Shown here: piece by piece, positions 14,501-25,300 of the stretch
How the letters are laid out: every line of letters starts with the position of its first letter
Numbering within the stretch: the first letter of the stretch is position 1
Origin: Larus michahellis
Taxonomy: Eukaryota > Chordata > Aves > Charadriiformes > Laridae
Direction of reading: 5' to 3'
DNA: 64,000 bases
NCBI RefSeq assembly: GCF_964199755.1
Contig: NC_133896.1
Span: 62,537,142 to 62,601,141 of the forward strand
Notes under the pieces: model-generated
The model's database searches: none
Seen by the model: only the letters and a program-made list of their open reading frames with translations
Told to the model about the DNA's origin: nothing
Made by a program: the position numbers and the translations under genes

Positions 14501-14727
14501 AAGGTGGTGAGAATGCACTGATAGAGCCTGAAGTCGTCGCAAGGAAAGCACAAAGGGAAGTACAGGCTGAGACATACTTCAAGCTGTAACCAAAAAATCC
14601 CTGTCCTTTGTCAGTATTCCTGCTGTACTCAGGACTTTCTGGTAGATGAGGAGAAATATACTGAAGAAATAGCTGAAGGCTCTATAAAGGAAAGCTGGGG
14701 AAAAAAACCCTGTACTTGGTTGTAAAA
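5589..14727. other. Intergenic stretch, no gene recognised
   Basis: This is about 9 kb of AT-rich DNA. Open frames on both strands are short (at most 122 codons), have ordinary random-like composition and match no family I recognise. It includes a 26-bp-period duplication at 10,772-10,819 and homopolymer T tracts (for example near 12,610, 13,217 and 14,230-14,270). Confidence 0.45.
10772..10819. repeat. Short direct duplication, period 26 bp
   Basis: A 22-bp unit (tagagtcacagtatgtttct plus two bases) at 10,772-10,793 recurs at 10,798-10,819 with one mismatch (c to a). It is a small local tandem duplication. Confidence 0.85.
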
Positions 14728-15277
14728 TCTTTGTGAGTCTGCTCTGGTGAGACCCCACCTGGAGTACTGCATCCAGCTTTCGAGTCCTCAGCATAAGAAG
14801 CATGTGGACCTGTCGGAGCAGGTCCAGAGGAGGGCCATGAAGATGATGAGAGGGCTGAAGCACTTCTCCTGTGAGGACGGGCTGAGAAAGTTGGGGTTGT
14901 TCAGCCTGGAGAAGACAAGGCTCCGGGGAGACCTTATTGTGGCTTTTCAATACTTAAAGGATGCCTACAGGAAAGATGGAGACAAACTTTTTAGCAGGGC
15001 TTGTTGTGATAGGGCAAGGGGTAATGGCTTTAAACTAAAAGTGGGTAGATTTAGACTAGATATAAGGAAGAAATTCTTTTACAATGAGGGTGGTGAAACG
15101 TGGGAACAGGTTGCCCAGAGAGGTGGTAGATGCCCCATCCCTGAAACATTCAAGGTCAGGTTGGACAGGGCTCTGAGCAACCTCATCTAGTTGAAGATGT
15201 CCCTGCTCATGGCAGGGGAGTTGGATTAGATGGCCCTTAAAGGTCCCTTCCAACCCAAACTATTCTATGATTCTACA
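14728..15277 (+). mobile_element. CR1 LINE, 3' half of ORF2 plus 3' UTR
   Basis: This is a 5'-truncated CR1 retrotransposon. It starts in the conserved 'ALVRPHLEYC' block of ORF2 and runs through the C-terminal region (GLFSLEKTRLRGDLI, RLDIRKKFF) to a TAG at 15,188-15,190, where CR1 ORF2 normally stops. The ~85-bp 3' UTR includes ggcccttaaaggtcccttcc and ends in attctatgattcta. The first half of the frame follows the family. From about 15,077 an extra T shifts it, so the next ~20 residues (NEGGETWEQVAQRGG) are out of frame relative to the family. A lost base near 15,143 then restores the frame for the last residues. The remaining open frame of about 150 codons thus survives only through two compensating indels, and the copy is not functional. 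Confidence 0.95.
14747..15190 (+). pseudogene. CR1 ORF2 C-terminal remnant
   Basis: This is the open frame inside the CR1 copy. It codes for the region downstream of the reverse transcriptase catalytic core, the 'thumb' and C-terminal part. No catalytic aspartates, no endonuclease domain and no N-terminal reverse transcriptase motifs are present, because the element is 5'-truncated. The frame opens on a GTG inside the VRPHLEY block, which is not a real start. Residues about 110-131 are frameshifted relative to the family, and the last ten or so return to frame. No host function is inferred. Confidence 0.9.
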
Positions 15278-17689
15278 ATCAAGACAAATGTGTGAACTAA
15301 AGGTCAGTCAGGTTGCCACATACAATGAGGTTTTCCAAGAAAAAGGGGGACTAAGAGGACTGCAAGAAGGATTAAAGGAACTAAACAACAGTACAAAGAC
15401 ACTAAAGTGTCTAATTGCTACAATTGCAAAAGCATTTCCCCAAAGTATGGCTCCAGTGAAAGAGGTGGCTAAGCAGGACAGAGGATCATATGTGAGTAGT
15501 GAAATTCCTTCACACCTTCTGGGAAACAGCAGACCAAAACAGAGGGCGAACTGTAGCACAACAGGTAGCTGCCTCACGGGTCCTCTTTCAATGCCGGTTG
15601 TTATTTAACAACGGGAGTTTAATTTGGAGATGTCTGGTGGAACATGTGAAACTGCAAGGGAATAGAGAATATGCGATCAAATGTGACAGTTCTTAAATTA
15701 GCCCAGGAAGCAGGGAAATAACACAAATACCAGTTCAGTCTCGACAGACACTGAAACTGGGGAACATGAACCCAAACGCAAGATAGGAAGATTATTTTGG
15801 TGAACTGAACTCCGGGAACTGGAGCAGGAAACCGTGTTTGTTAGATGAGACAGTGAATAAGTTAGCAGTAGCGGTGGATTTCATTATGGATAACATCTCA
15901 GAAATGTGAGAGAAGTTGTCTCACGCTTTAGTCTGGGGAAGTCACCTTTGGATCTTGGTGAAACAAATTATCTACAGGCAGTCTGAAATGTACTACAGGC
16001 AGCCTTGCGTGCTCTGTTGCTGGAGGCACCGTTAGGATGACGATGTAACATGTTATCTTTCAGTGAAGGAGATGATAGGCAGAAATATGTTTTGAAATTA
16101 AGTATTCCAAGGGTCTTAACTGCCAAAGATCCCACCGAACCTGAGGCAGGGATGGATTCCTATCCACTTCCTGAGTACTTCTGAGGGCTAGCTTATTAAC
16201 AGAAAAGGAAAACCACATTTTGCGAACAGGAAGAGCGGGTAACTGCACACTCCAATGCCAAACAGGGGTGCGCAGAGCTGCTTACAATGAAGGCATGTTG
16301 GAATGAAGCGGGGTTTTTTTTAAGACTTTGATGGCTATTGTTTAGCCTGCGCTGCAGACCTGCAAAAGAGGCTGGGAAGGAGAAGAGAAACAGAGAGATG
16401 GCAGCAACGAAGTACCCGACATGGCACGTATCCACAAAACGTGGGTACATCGCTATAAAAACAAGACTAAAGAGTGCTCTTTTGAGCTGAGCTGTTTTAG
16501 GGGACTGGGTATTAGCAAAAAAACCCCCGAAACTCAGCTGTTTGATTCCTCATGGGTCCTGGGAAAGAGAAATCTCATTTTTTTTAGTAAATAAAAAGGA
16601 ATATCAAAGACATACTTTTCTATCAGCAATTTAATATAACAGAAACAATCTCCAGACCCTGATTATTTTTTTTTTTTGTTATTTGCTCATGTTAAAAAAA
16701 AAAAGGTGGGTGTTATGCAAGTTTTTACGCACTCAGATTTTGTCAGATGTTTTAAAAAATATGGGTTTGTTTTTTTGTCCCACTGTGGTCTTCTTTTTGC
16801 AATGTTTAACATCTTTACATGGGATGTTATAACTTAGATTTTCAGTTTCATTTTAAGATATAGGTTGTAATCACCCATGAAACTTCCTGTGAAACATCCC
16901 TCCGCTGTCCAAAACGAAGGAAAATTATATCATATGGACCGAGACTTTTAGAATGAAAGTATAGGTCTTGTGCTAGAAAGCCTGAAGTACTACTCATCAT
17001 AGTGATTGTCTTTGATACCTCGCCAAAGACAGGACGTGGACTTTTTGACCCTGAAAACGTCTAGCCTAAAACCAGCAGGTTTTTCAGATTTCATGCCCTC
17101 CCCTTACCCGCCGTGTCTCTATTGAGCCACATCTTCTGCTGATATAGTTTGGTTGATTTCAGCTTTGCTTATTTACATTGCCAAGGATCTGCCATGGATT
17201 ATTTTCCTTTGCTGTCAGTGTGATATGACGTGCTGTGCATTGCATGACAAAAAGCTGAAGCTTATAGGTATTGCTTTATTTCTGTATGTCAGCAGAACGG
17301 ATCCTTCGCTCCTTCCATCTTTCGGGAGCGAGGTGTATCTGTGGTGACCGGCAGGCACTGAGACTGGCGTTAGGAAGTCCCCTGATGTACCGTTAACCTT
17401 TTTTATTGTGAGTACAGCCGGAAACTGGGTGACCCCAGCCCTACGTTTTTGTGGGACCTTTCCCCAACTGTGGCTGGCGCTCCTGGGCAAGTGCCGGCCC
17501 TGTCTGTGCTCCTGAGGCAAGCCAGGTTCTGGAGGAGCCCTGTGGGGAAAGGGTGCCCCTGCTCTTTTTGCCTCTGATCCCCTTGAGCGACACTCAGGCT
17601 GCCTGGATGTCCAGACGTTGCTGCCCTTTCTCCATTTCTGCTGGGACATTCATTATCGTTTCAACCCCAAAAACTCTGTGGGAAGGGAG
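15278..17689. other. Intergenic, upstream of the CpG island
   Basis: I recognise no gene. Just after the CR1 there is an A-rich open frame (about 15,291-15,608) of unknown origin, treated as a finding. A short AT-rich zone with T and A runs lies near 16,570-16,760. GC content starts to rise from about 17,300 towards the island. Confidence 0.45.
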
Positions 17690-18183
17690 GGCCTGTTCCC
17701 GGTCACCGCCGGGCCTGGCCAGTGGGCCGAGAGGGACGGGGCCACCAGCCTGCCGGCCCCGCTCTGCCATGGCAGGAGGGGTGCAGTCAGGATACTGCCC
17801 CACGCAAACCGGGAGCGGGCCCGATCACGGGGCCAGGTGCCGGGAGCCACCCCGGAGCCACCCGAGCCCTCAGCACTTCCCGCCGCCGCGGAGGGGGGCG
17901 GCCGTAGGGCCTCACCCCACCCCGACCCGGGTGGGCGGCGCGGGCCCTTGGCTCCTCCCCTTCCCCACCGCCCCCGCCGGGCCGAGAGGGGCGTGGCGTG
18001 CCGGGCGCGCCCCCGCGCAGACGCGGACGCGCGGGGCGCGCGCAGGTGGCGGGCGGCCCCGGCTGCGCTCGCTGCCGCGGGCCGGCCTCTGCTGGGGTTA
18101 GCGCGTCGCCGGCGGGCGGGCAGGGAGGGAGGGAAGGAAGGAGCGAGCACCGGGCCGGGGCTGCCGCCTCAGCCTCCTCCTCC

Positions 18184-18189
18184 CACGTG
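18184..18189. promoter_or_regulatory. E-box CACGTG in the CpG island
   Basis: This is a perfect palindromic CACGTG about 365 bp upstream of the start codon. Such sites can bind bHLH-Zip factors (MYC/MAX, USF, CLOCK/BMAL1 families). Occupancy is not known, and a single 6-mer can occur by chance. Confidence 0.35.
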
Positions 18190-18454
18190 AAGGGCCGTCG
18201 CCACCCCGGCGAGCGCCGCGGCCGGCCGAGGAGCCCAGCTGCCCCGCAGCGCGGGGGCTTCCCCTCCGCCTTCCACTCTCTGGGCCCGAACCGAGCCGCT
18301 TGCGGGGCGCCGCTTCTCCGCTCCCGCCGCTTCTGGGAGGCGGCTGGCGCCGCGGCGCTGCCCTCCCCCGTGAATCCTCCTCACGGGGTGGGCGTGAGGA
18401 GCGGGGGCTGCGGCGGCCCCCCGCTCCCGGGCGTCCCAGCCCCGCCGGCGGTGG

Positions 18455-18523
18455 ATGCGCCCGGGAGGAGCCGCCGAGCCCGCCCAGCCCTTTTCAGGGA
18501 CGCGGGGAGCCGGGATGACTTGA
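18455..18523 (+). promoter_or_regulatory. Candidate uORF, 22 codons, with nested 2-codon uORF
   Basis: An ATG at 18,455 (G at -3) opens a 22-codon frame. A second in-frame ATG at 18,515 opens a minimal ATG-ACT-TGA. Both end at TGA 18,521-18,523, which is in the same frame as the main start at 18,554, 30 nt before it. If the transcription start lies upstream of 18,455, these could reduce or regulate translation of the main frame. The TGA also shows that the main coding frame cannot start further upstream in this exon. Confidence 0.5.
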
Positions 18524-18553
18524 CGCCGGGCCCGCGGCGTGCCGTGCCGTGCC

Positions 18554-18674
18554 ATGGAAGGGATGACACGCTTCGTAGTGGCCTCGGCGGCCGCGGCGCG
18601 CTGGCGGCCGGCGCTGCCCGCTCTGCTGCCGCTGCTGCTCGCCGTGCCGGCGCTGCGGGGCTCGCCCGCCGCAG
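18554..18674 (+). CDS. First coding exon of an unidentified secreted or membrane protein
   Basis: This is a partial gene: one exon of 121 coding nt (40 codons plus 1 nt, so the intron is phase 1). The start ATG lies in a perfect GCCATGG Kozak context, with an in-frame stop 30 nt upstream. The product starts MEGMTRFVVASAAAARWRP, followed by a hydrophobic core (ALPALLPLLLAVPAL, about residues 20-34) and small residues (RGSPAA) suited to signal peptidase cleavage. This is a typical cleavable signal peptide with basic residues at 6, 16 and 18. The exon ends CAG|GTAAGG, a near-perfect donor. Phase-1 introns after a signal-peptide exon are common in genes for extracellular modular proteins and type I receptors. 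I could not match the sequence to a named gene: signal peptides diverge fast and the mature protein lies outside the window. A second in-frame ATG (codon 4) could also be used. Confidence 0.75.
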
Positions 18675-19322
18675 GTAAGGGAACAAAGGGGGCCGTCCGG
18701 GCCGCGGCAGGTGTGCCGGGACGGGCCGTGAGGGAGGGGGACGAACGGCTGTTGGCAAGCCGTTGCGGGCGTCCGTTGGCGGGCGCGTGCGGGGGGCGGC
18801 AGCGCCGGTAACAATGCGGCGGTGCTTGCGGGCGGGGGCCGCCGCCTCCACGCGCGGCGCGGCCGGGGGAGCCCCGCCAGAAAAGGCGCGCATTGTCTGC
18901 GGCCCTGCCGGCGTGTCCGCTGTCGGCCTGGGGCCGTGGGGCAGCCCCCAGGCGCGGTGCGGGGAGGAGGGGTGTGTGTTGGTGGCAGCCCTGTCCCGGA
19001 GCTCTCGGGGCGGGGGGGACCCGGTGTTTGGGGTGTGGGGGTTGGCCTCTGCCGGCCCGGAGTTGCGGTCCTAGCCTCCCCTCCGCTCTCACCCTCGCCT
19101 ACGGCTGCCGGAGTGCCCAGGGAGTTTGGGGGTGCCGGCACCTGCGGGGTGCAGGGCAGCCCGCTTCTCCTTCGCCCTTCCAGTTAGGAAGCATCAGAGC
19201 CCCGCGGAACGTGTTACTTCCCAAGCACAGCCGTGGCGTGACTCGTGCGTGGAGAGAACTGTTCGGGCTTCGGAGGGTGGTGTGTGTTCAGTAGGTATTT
19301 TAAAAGAGCCAGGAATCGGCGA

Positions 19323-19340
19323 CCCCCCCCCCCCCCCCCC
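19323..19340. repeat. Poly-C tract of 18 nt
   Basis: An uninterrupted run of 18 C on the + strand (G on the minus strand) lies just past the CpG island inside the intron. It is a simple repeat, and its length is likely to vary or be miscalled. The G-rich strand could form a quadruplex. Confidence 0.9.
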
Positions 19341-22300
19341 TTCTTTTCTCTAGTGGTTCCAGGCATCAGAATTAGTCTGTAGTTAAGCAGACACTTTAAT
19401 CACAAAGATGTCTCATTTGGTTCTGCTCCCATAGCACCTCTTGGGTCGTCTTTAGTACTTTTTTAATAAAAAAAAACCCCAAACCTAACATTTTACAGAA
19501 AGGAACAATTTGCTGTGACTGCAGGTTTTCTTTTTGGTAACAGGTATAAAGTAATACATTTTTATGAATGTCAATAAGTTGCTGATAAGTGATAAGAACC
19601 AGCATTAACATATTCAGTGCAGTGGACCAACTAGTGTTGACTCTTTTTATTTAAACATGAGAATTGCGGTGATTATTGTTGGGTGCTTAAGAAGCCTTGA
19701 TGTTATAAAACATGCTTATCTTTTTAATAATACTTTATTTCTACTTCAGAAAGTAGTTTGTGTTTTGATGGTGGCTGGTTGGCTTTTCAGGGAAATTATG
19801 CTCTGCTCCAGCTGCCTTTGTAGCCAACAAGATATGTTGCACTTCCAATCTATGTGACAGTTAATAAAATCGAGTAAGTTTCAGAGATTCTTTTTTTCTT
19901 AAATATAAAGGGCTTTGCGTACAAATAGGAGAAGGCAAAGCAGTAGGTTCATAAGTTGGAGATTTGCTTGGGATTTTTTTCCCCTCTGAGGTTAACAGAA
20001 TGGCTGGTGGTTTTTTTTCTAGATTTTCATAGTAAGTCAATGAAGGCTTTTGTTTAATTGTTTGTGTAATACTTAATAGTTCTTAATTAAATAATGCTGG
20101 GGATTTCGGTAAACTTTTGTGTGATGGTGTGCATCCTTGTGTAACTTAAAAACAGCAGTAGAAATATTATGTAACTTAGCCAATGCTTAGGCTGCTGGAA
20201 GAGAGCACTTGGAGACAGCAGATCTTGCCCAAAGCCATGCTTTCCTGCTCCGTCTAGGGCAGGAGCCTTCAAGCTGTTTTGATTTGCAAGTCCTCTATGT
20301 TTTCTCTTTCCACTGGGCATGTGAATCATGTACAATGAACTTCAGCATACTAGGAGCAAACTCGCTTTTCAGAGGATGCTTTTCGTAGACATCTTAGAAA
20401 TGGTCCATTGATCACAGAGATTTAAAGACTGCAGGTTACAGAGAACAAGAATATTTTGTTCCTTTTTGGTTAAGGTGAAATGCTTTATTAGAAAGCATGT
20501 CAGGAGTCTGATTTCTCTATTTTAGGCCCATAATGTTTAAAAAGTTAGGACACAGCCTTTATCCTAATCTTTTGTTTAGCCTTGAAATGTTTTGATGGTA
20601 TAATGGATGGTGTGAAACAGAAGAGATGTGTACTGGTCATTTGCAGTAGGCTTGGACAACATTCACATAATTGCTCAACAGATTTACAACTCCCTGAGTA
20701 TCTCTCTTGGGTGCAGTTCATTTGCTTTTCAATGCCATTTGGTCTTGCCCAGTTTAGGGAAGAGCAAGAGCAAACTCCTACAGCTTTGAGTTATGCAGAA
20801 AAGGGGCATACAGTAAGAGCAGAATGGCTGTTAGAGCCACTTGCTTGCAGTTGAAATAGCAAAGTGAACATCAGTACTTAAGAAAATTAAGTAGTAAATC
20901 AACTTGGATTCTGGAATGCTTGATCCAGCTCCCACTGAAGTCACATGTCGCTGAGTCAGGGCTTCAGCTTCCACAATTAAGCAGATGCTAAACTCTTAGG
21001 ATGTGCATAGGCTGCTAGTGTGCTAAAGGTACGTATGCGTTTGAGCACCTCTGTGAACTATGGTTTTGGTCAGGCTCCATGAGTGTCATACTGCTTAGCC
21101 CAGGCTGTGTTTTCGCTTTTGTTCCATTGCACAATCTGAGTTAACTCCCGCATTGACAATCAGGAGGATTTATCTTGTCTCGCTGTGCTGTTTTCATGGG
21201 AGAGAGGAGAGCTCTGTGCCGGACTTAGAAAAGTCTGTGGTGAGTCTCCTTGGAGACTCAAGGACCAAAGACAAGTTGTGGAGGTCAGGCAAGGAATCAG
21301 ATGTAGCTGCCTTATGGGACAGATGCAGGATATTGTTTATTCAACTTAATTGCATGAGTGTGTTGCAGACACTTGAGTTGGCATCATGTCTCTTGTGGCC
21401 AGTTCAGCTTGTCAAGCTTGCTTCCAGTTCATTTTCATGGAAGACCCATATGGTTGGAGGATTCCCTTTAAGGCTGCTTTCTATGCTCTGCTTGCTTTAT
21501 TTATGTCAGCCTCGTGTCTACAAGCTACACTTGTAGTCTTGCCAGAGGAAACGTGTTTTTTGTTTGCATGTTCTTTCAAGAAGTTAGAATGCTGAACAAG
21601 CTAGTGGACAGTGCAGCTTTTTGTTCAATTGTGTCTGTTTTGTGAATGACATTTGTTTTCTGTGAAGCAAGGTCTTAGACTTCTCAGGCAGGGCTGGGAC
21701 TTGAAATATAGCATGTCTTAAATAAAGTAGGCTTTGACCTACCTTGGGTAATAGATTTCAGGAACTGGACATATTAAAGAGCAGTGATTCTTGCTGCAGC
21801 ATAAATCTTTTCCAAGAGGTCTCGGGAAGCTGATGATTGTGGTAAGTGGCAGGTTCTGACAACCCAGCTCTTATTTCTCAATTCAGAATGTGGGTGTTGA
21901 AGGGGGAGTTGCTAGGGAGAGAAGTGAAGCAGATTAGGCTTCTTAATAATGCAGTTTCACTTCAGCTGTGGGAGACATGGCTTTCCTTCATGTGAAAGTA
22001 AATCTGTTTATGGATGGTATCCTAAACTACCAGTGAGTCTCCAGCCTGGCCCATTGTGGCGTACAGTATGAATAACACTAATTGCGTAAGAGTTATTATG
22101 GATGATGTCCTTAACTACTAGTGTGTCTCTAGCCTGGCCCATTGTGGCATACAGTATGAATAACACTAATTGCATAAGAGTTATTAAATAGAGTGTGTCG
22201 TGGGAACCTATGTATAAGTAGAAAGCCATAAGGAAATGGCACAAGTTGTCTTTTAAATTTTGTCTTGGAACCCCAAAGTTAAGTCGAATGGTAGTACTAA

Positions 22301-25300
22301 ATGAACGATGCAGACTTAATTTATTTTTTGGCTCATATATAATAATCACATTTTCACGGAGGCCTTGTCAGTACAGCCAGTTTTGCACTCTGGAGTTGCA
22401 AGATACGATGTCTCTTTTTTTTTTTATCCCTTTAGAAGTCATATATTCCTGTGCTTTTCTTTAGTGGTTGCTAAACACATATGAGCTCAATAACAAATTT
22501 GATTGACACTCCCTATATGTGCTGTGTTTTCAGCTGTTGGTGTTATTGGAGATAGCTGTTTTGGAAGACTAAGGGAAAACCTTTCATAAGAGCAATGGAT
22601 TAGTGGTGTCTTCTTCCTAATGCATGAGATGGGGAAAAAGATATGACTGACCATCAGTAGTCACGTAACTGATTACATCAGTGTAACTAATTGCATGTAA
22701 AATGCACAGAATAGATACTGGAAAATTGTAGGCTGGACTGATTGTGCTAGCTCTTATTAAAGCTGTAAAATGTTATAAGATGCTTGTTAAGAAATATTAC
22801 TGCTTTGCAGTGGAGTTGAGAACAAACTTAATGCAATTGAAATTTTGTAAATTGTGCATTTTGCTATGGGCTGAAGCTTTTTTTTTCTTTATGAAATGTC
22901 AGTTGAAAGAGTTCAGCTACTTCTGATGTTGCGGCAAGAGGAAAACAATGGTTTCTGCTTTGAGTTCTGCCAGCTTCTTTTCTGAACAACTTTAATACCC
23001 TTATGCTTTGGAGCATGCAGTTAAACTTTGGCAGATTGTGTCTGCTCTGAAGGGGATGTTTTCTCTGCTTCTGCTTTGAAAGTGATTTTTTTCAAAAGCT
23101 TGTAACAACTGAATTTAGGCACACATGGCTGTGGTAGAGATGATGCATTTTTTGTCTGCTAAAACTTGGATATAGCCTGTTCTCCTAGAACCTCACTTAC
23201 CTATTAATACTGACCAGGGAATATGTGTGCCACCTGGGCAAACATGCTAAGCGTGCTTCCCATAGCCCAAAAAAGATTGGACTTCCCTGTGAAAGTCATT
23301 CTAAGCTATTTCAGAAGGGGGACTGGATTGACCTTTAGGACTGAGAGCTGGCGCCTGCCTGCCTTGTGTTTTTAAGGATGTGTCTGTGCTACATAATGGG
23401 GTGCTTTACTTTCTTTTAGGGGCACTTGGGCATCTACCTTATGGTGCGGTGTTGGGTGGTGGTACTTGATTGCACTAGGTGCAAGACAGAAAACAGAAGG
23501 CTTTTAGAAGGAGCCAGCATGGAACGTGCATTTAGGTAAGCAGCAGGAGTAAGAGAAGGGTTTAGGGATCTTTTCCGGTCACTGTTCATTGATGAAATGT
23601 ATGCAGAAATCTAGGAATTGTAAGAGTAGCAGGGGAAGACACACACAAATTGCAAGAGAGTTTGTGAGATGAAAGAAACTGGAACTGGCAGGGCACGAAG
23701 ACTGGGAGGTAAGACATTAGGTCAGGAGTGGGAAATAGGTCTGTGGATTAGGGAAACTGCAATGCAGGAATTAATCCTAGAAGAAATAAGCAGTGCAGCC
23801 TGGTAGCAGGTTGAGCACACTGGGAAACACGGATGGCCTTGGTTTAAAAAAAGGAAAATAAACCTCCAAAAAATGATGTTGAAAGGAGGAATCAGAAGTA
23901 GGGGAGATATGGGACTGGGACAAGACTGGAAGATATGTGGCTGAAAGCATCAGGCTTGGAACTTAGCAATGGAGAAGCGTGTGCCCCACTGTTCTGGGAC
24001 ACTTACTCCAGAATTTGGCACAGAACCCAGGGCTTCAAAGTATTAGCCCTTTCCTCTTCTGTCAGGAGCATGATAATCTGCTGCTACTCCTTGAACATTT
24101 CATGAACACACATGTTTCAGCCTTGTGGCAGAAGTGTTTTTCAGAGTTTGTTTTAAGAACTGGAAAACTTCCTCCACAGAAATTTTAGTGGCATATGGAG
24201 ACTGCAAAGGCAAAAATCAGCAAGTTGGAAGTACTGACATTCAATAACCTGTGCAGTTTTAAAATACTTCTGTGCCTGTAAGTTATGGTACAGCTATACT
24301 CACACGTGATCACAAAGTGTATATCCATATCGATAATATTTATAGCTATATAGGCACCTGCACATAAATATCTGTACACATACATACCCACGTGCAGACA
24401 GGACCCGCATTGCATTCAGCATACAAAACGGATCCTGCTCTGGGGACAAATAAGTGTTGGATAGCAAATGAAGAAGTTATCTACAGGACTCTTGCTTCTT
24501 TTGTAGCAGATGTTCGAAGGTGTGAAATGAATGAGGCGAGCGACAGGGAAGTTTGAATAAAGGTTTCACTGTTAATGTAATTAAGTGCTGTCCTAGACAA
24601 ATGAATTGTGTTGCTGTTGCAGAGTTTCAGTGATTTGAGTAAGTTGCTTAAACCAAGCCTCCCACAGGTGGTCACTAGCTGTGTGTTCCTCATTTACTGG
24701 ATGTGAGACCTCAGGGATCTGTGTTGCAGAAATGCTGAGTGCTTGCAGCTGCCAAAGAAGTCAAGAGGAGCTGTTCTTGAATAGATGTTGTGTCTGTCAT
24801 TCTAAATACTCATTAATGTTTCAAATTGGGCACATGGAATTCGATCTTGTTTCTTAGATTCACCATTTGTAAGATGTAATTTCTTAGATGTAATTGATTT
24901 TCAAAATAGCGTGCAATGTTCACATGTAGTGGGAGCACAAAAGAAAAGTTAATCAGAAAGCCAAAGACTTTTGTCTTTAGAACAGTAAAGATCCAGTGGA
25001 TGATATTGGATGTCTGCTGAACTTGAATGCACAGGAAAGAAGTGTAAGAAATAAACTATGTATAAGCAAATAGAAAGTAACAGGTGGTGGTGGTGTAACA
25101 GTATGCATTTACCTATTGAGACTTTTTTAGTGAGAGTTAACTACTCTTACAGATGGGAAGAAGTACTGTGCTGTATCTAAGGGTAGTAGGGTTTTGTTTG
25201 ATTAATTTTTTAAAAAAATTATTCATAAAAAGAATTCATTTATGGTTCCTGACGTTTGTTGCTCACTTTCAGTTTTAGCAGTTTCAGCCTACGTCCTCTA

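Larger units (their letters stand above)
17690..19240. promoter_or_regulatory. CpG island with promoter and first exon
   Basis: A block of about 1.5 kb with very high G+C and dense CpG (for example gcggggcgcgcgcaggtggc near 18,031) sits in a region that otherwise has few CpGs, so it is very likely unmethylated in the germ line. It contains several GC-box-like GGGCGG motifs (for example 17,933-17,938 and in 18,111-18,120) and an E-box CACGTG at 18,184-18,189. I see no clear TATA box, which suits a broad CpG-island promoter. The transcription start cannot be placed exactly; it should lie upstream of 18,554. The island extends about 550 bp past the exon's splice donor into the intron, as is common. 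Confidence 0.9.

Noticed and set aside
18169..19092. 307-codon open frame on the minus strand in the CpG island, plus several long + strand frames (17,451-18,101; 17,998-18,678)
   Set aside because: GC-rich DNA has few stop codons (TAA, TAG, TGA), so long frames arise by chance. The products are Pro/Arg/Ala/Gly-rich with no domain, and they overlap the better supported signal-peptide exon.
23320..23345. gggactggattgacctttag as a CR1 tail
   Set aside because: It is only one short block, with no neighbouring CR1 segments in order.
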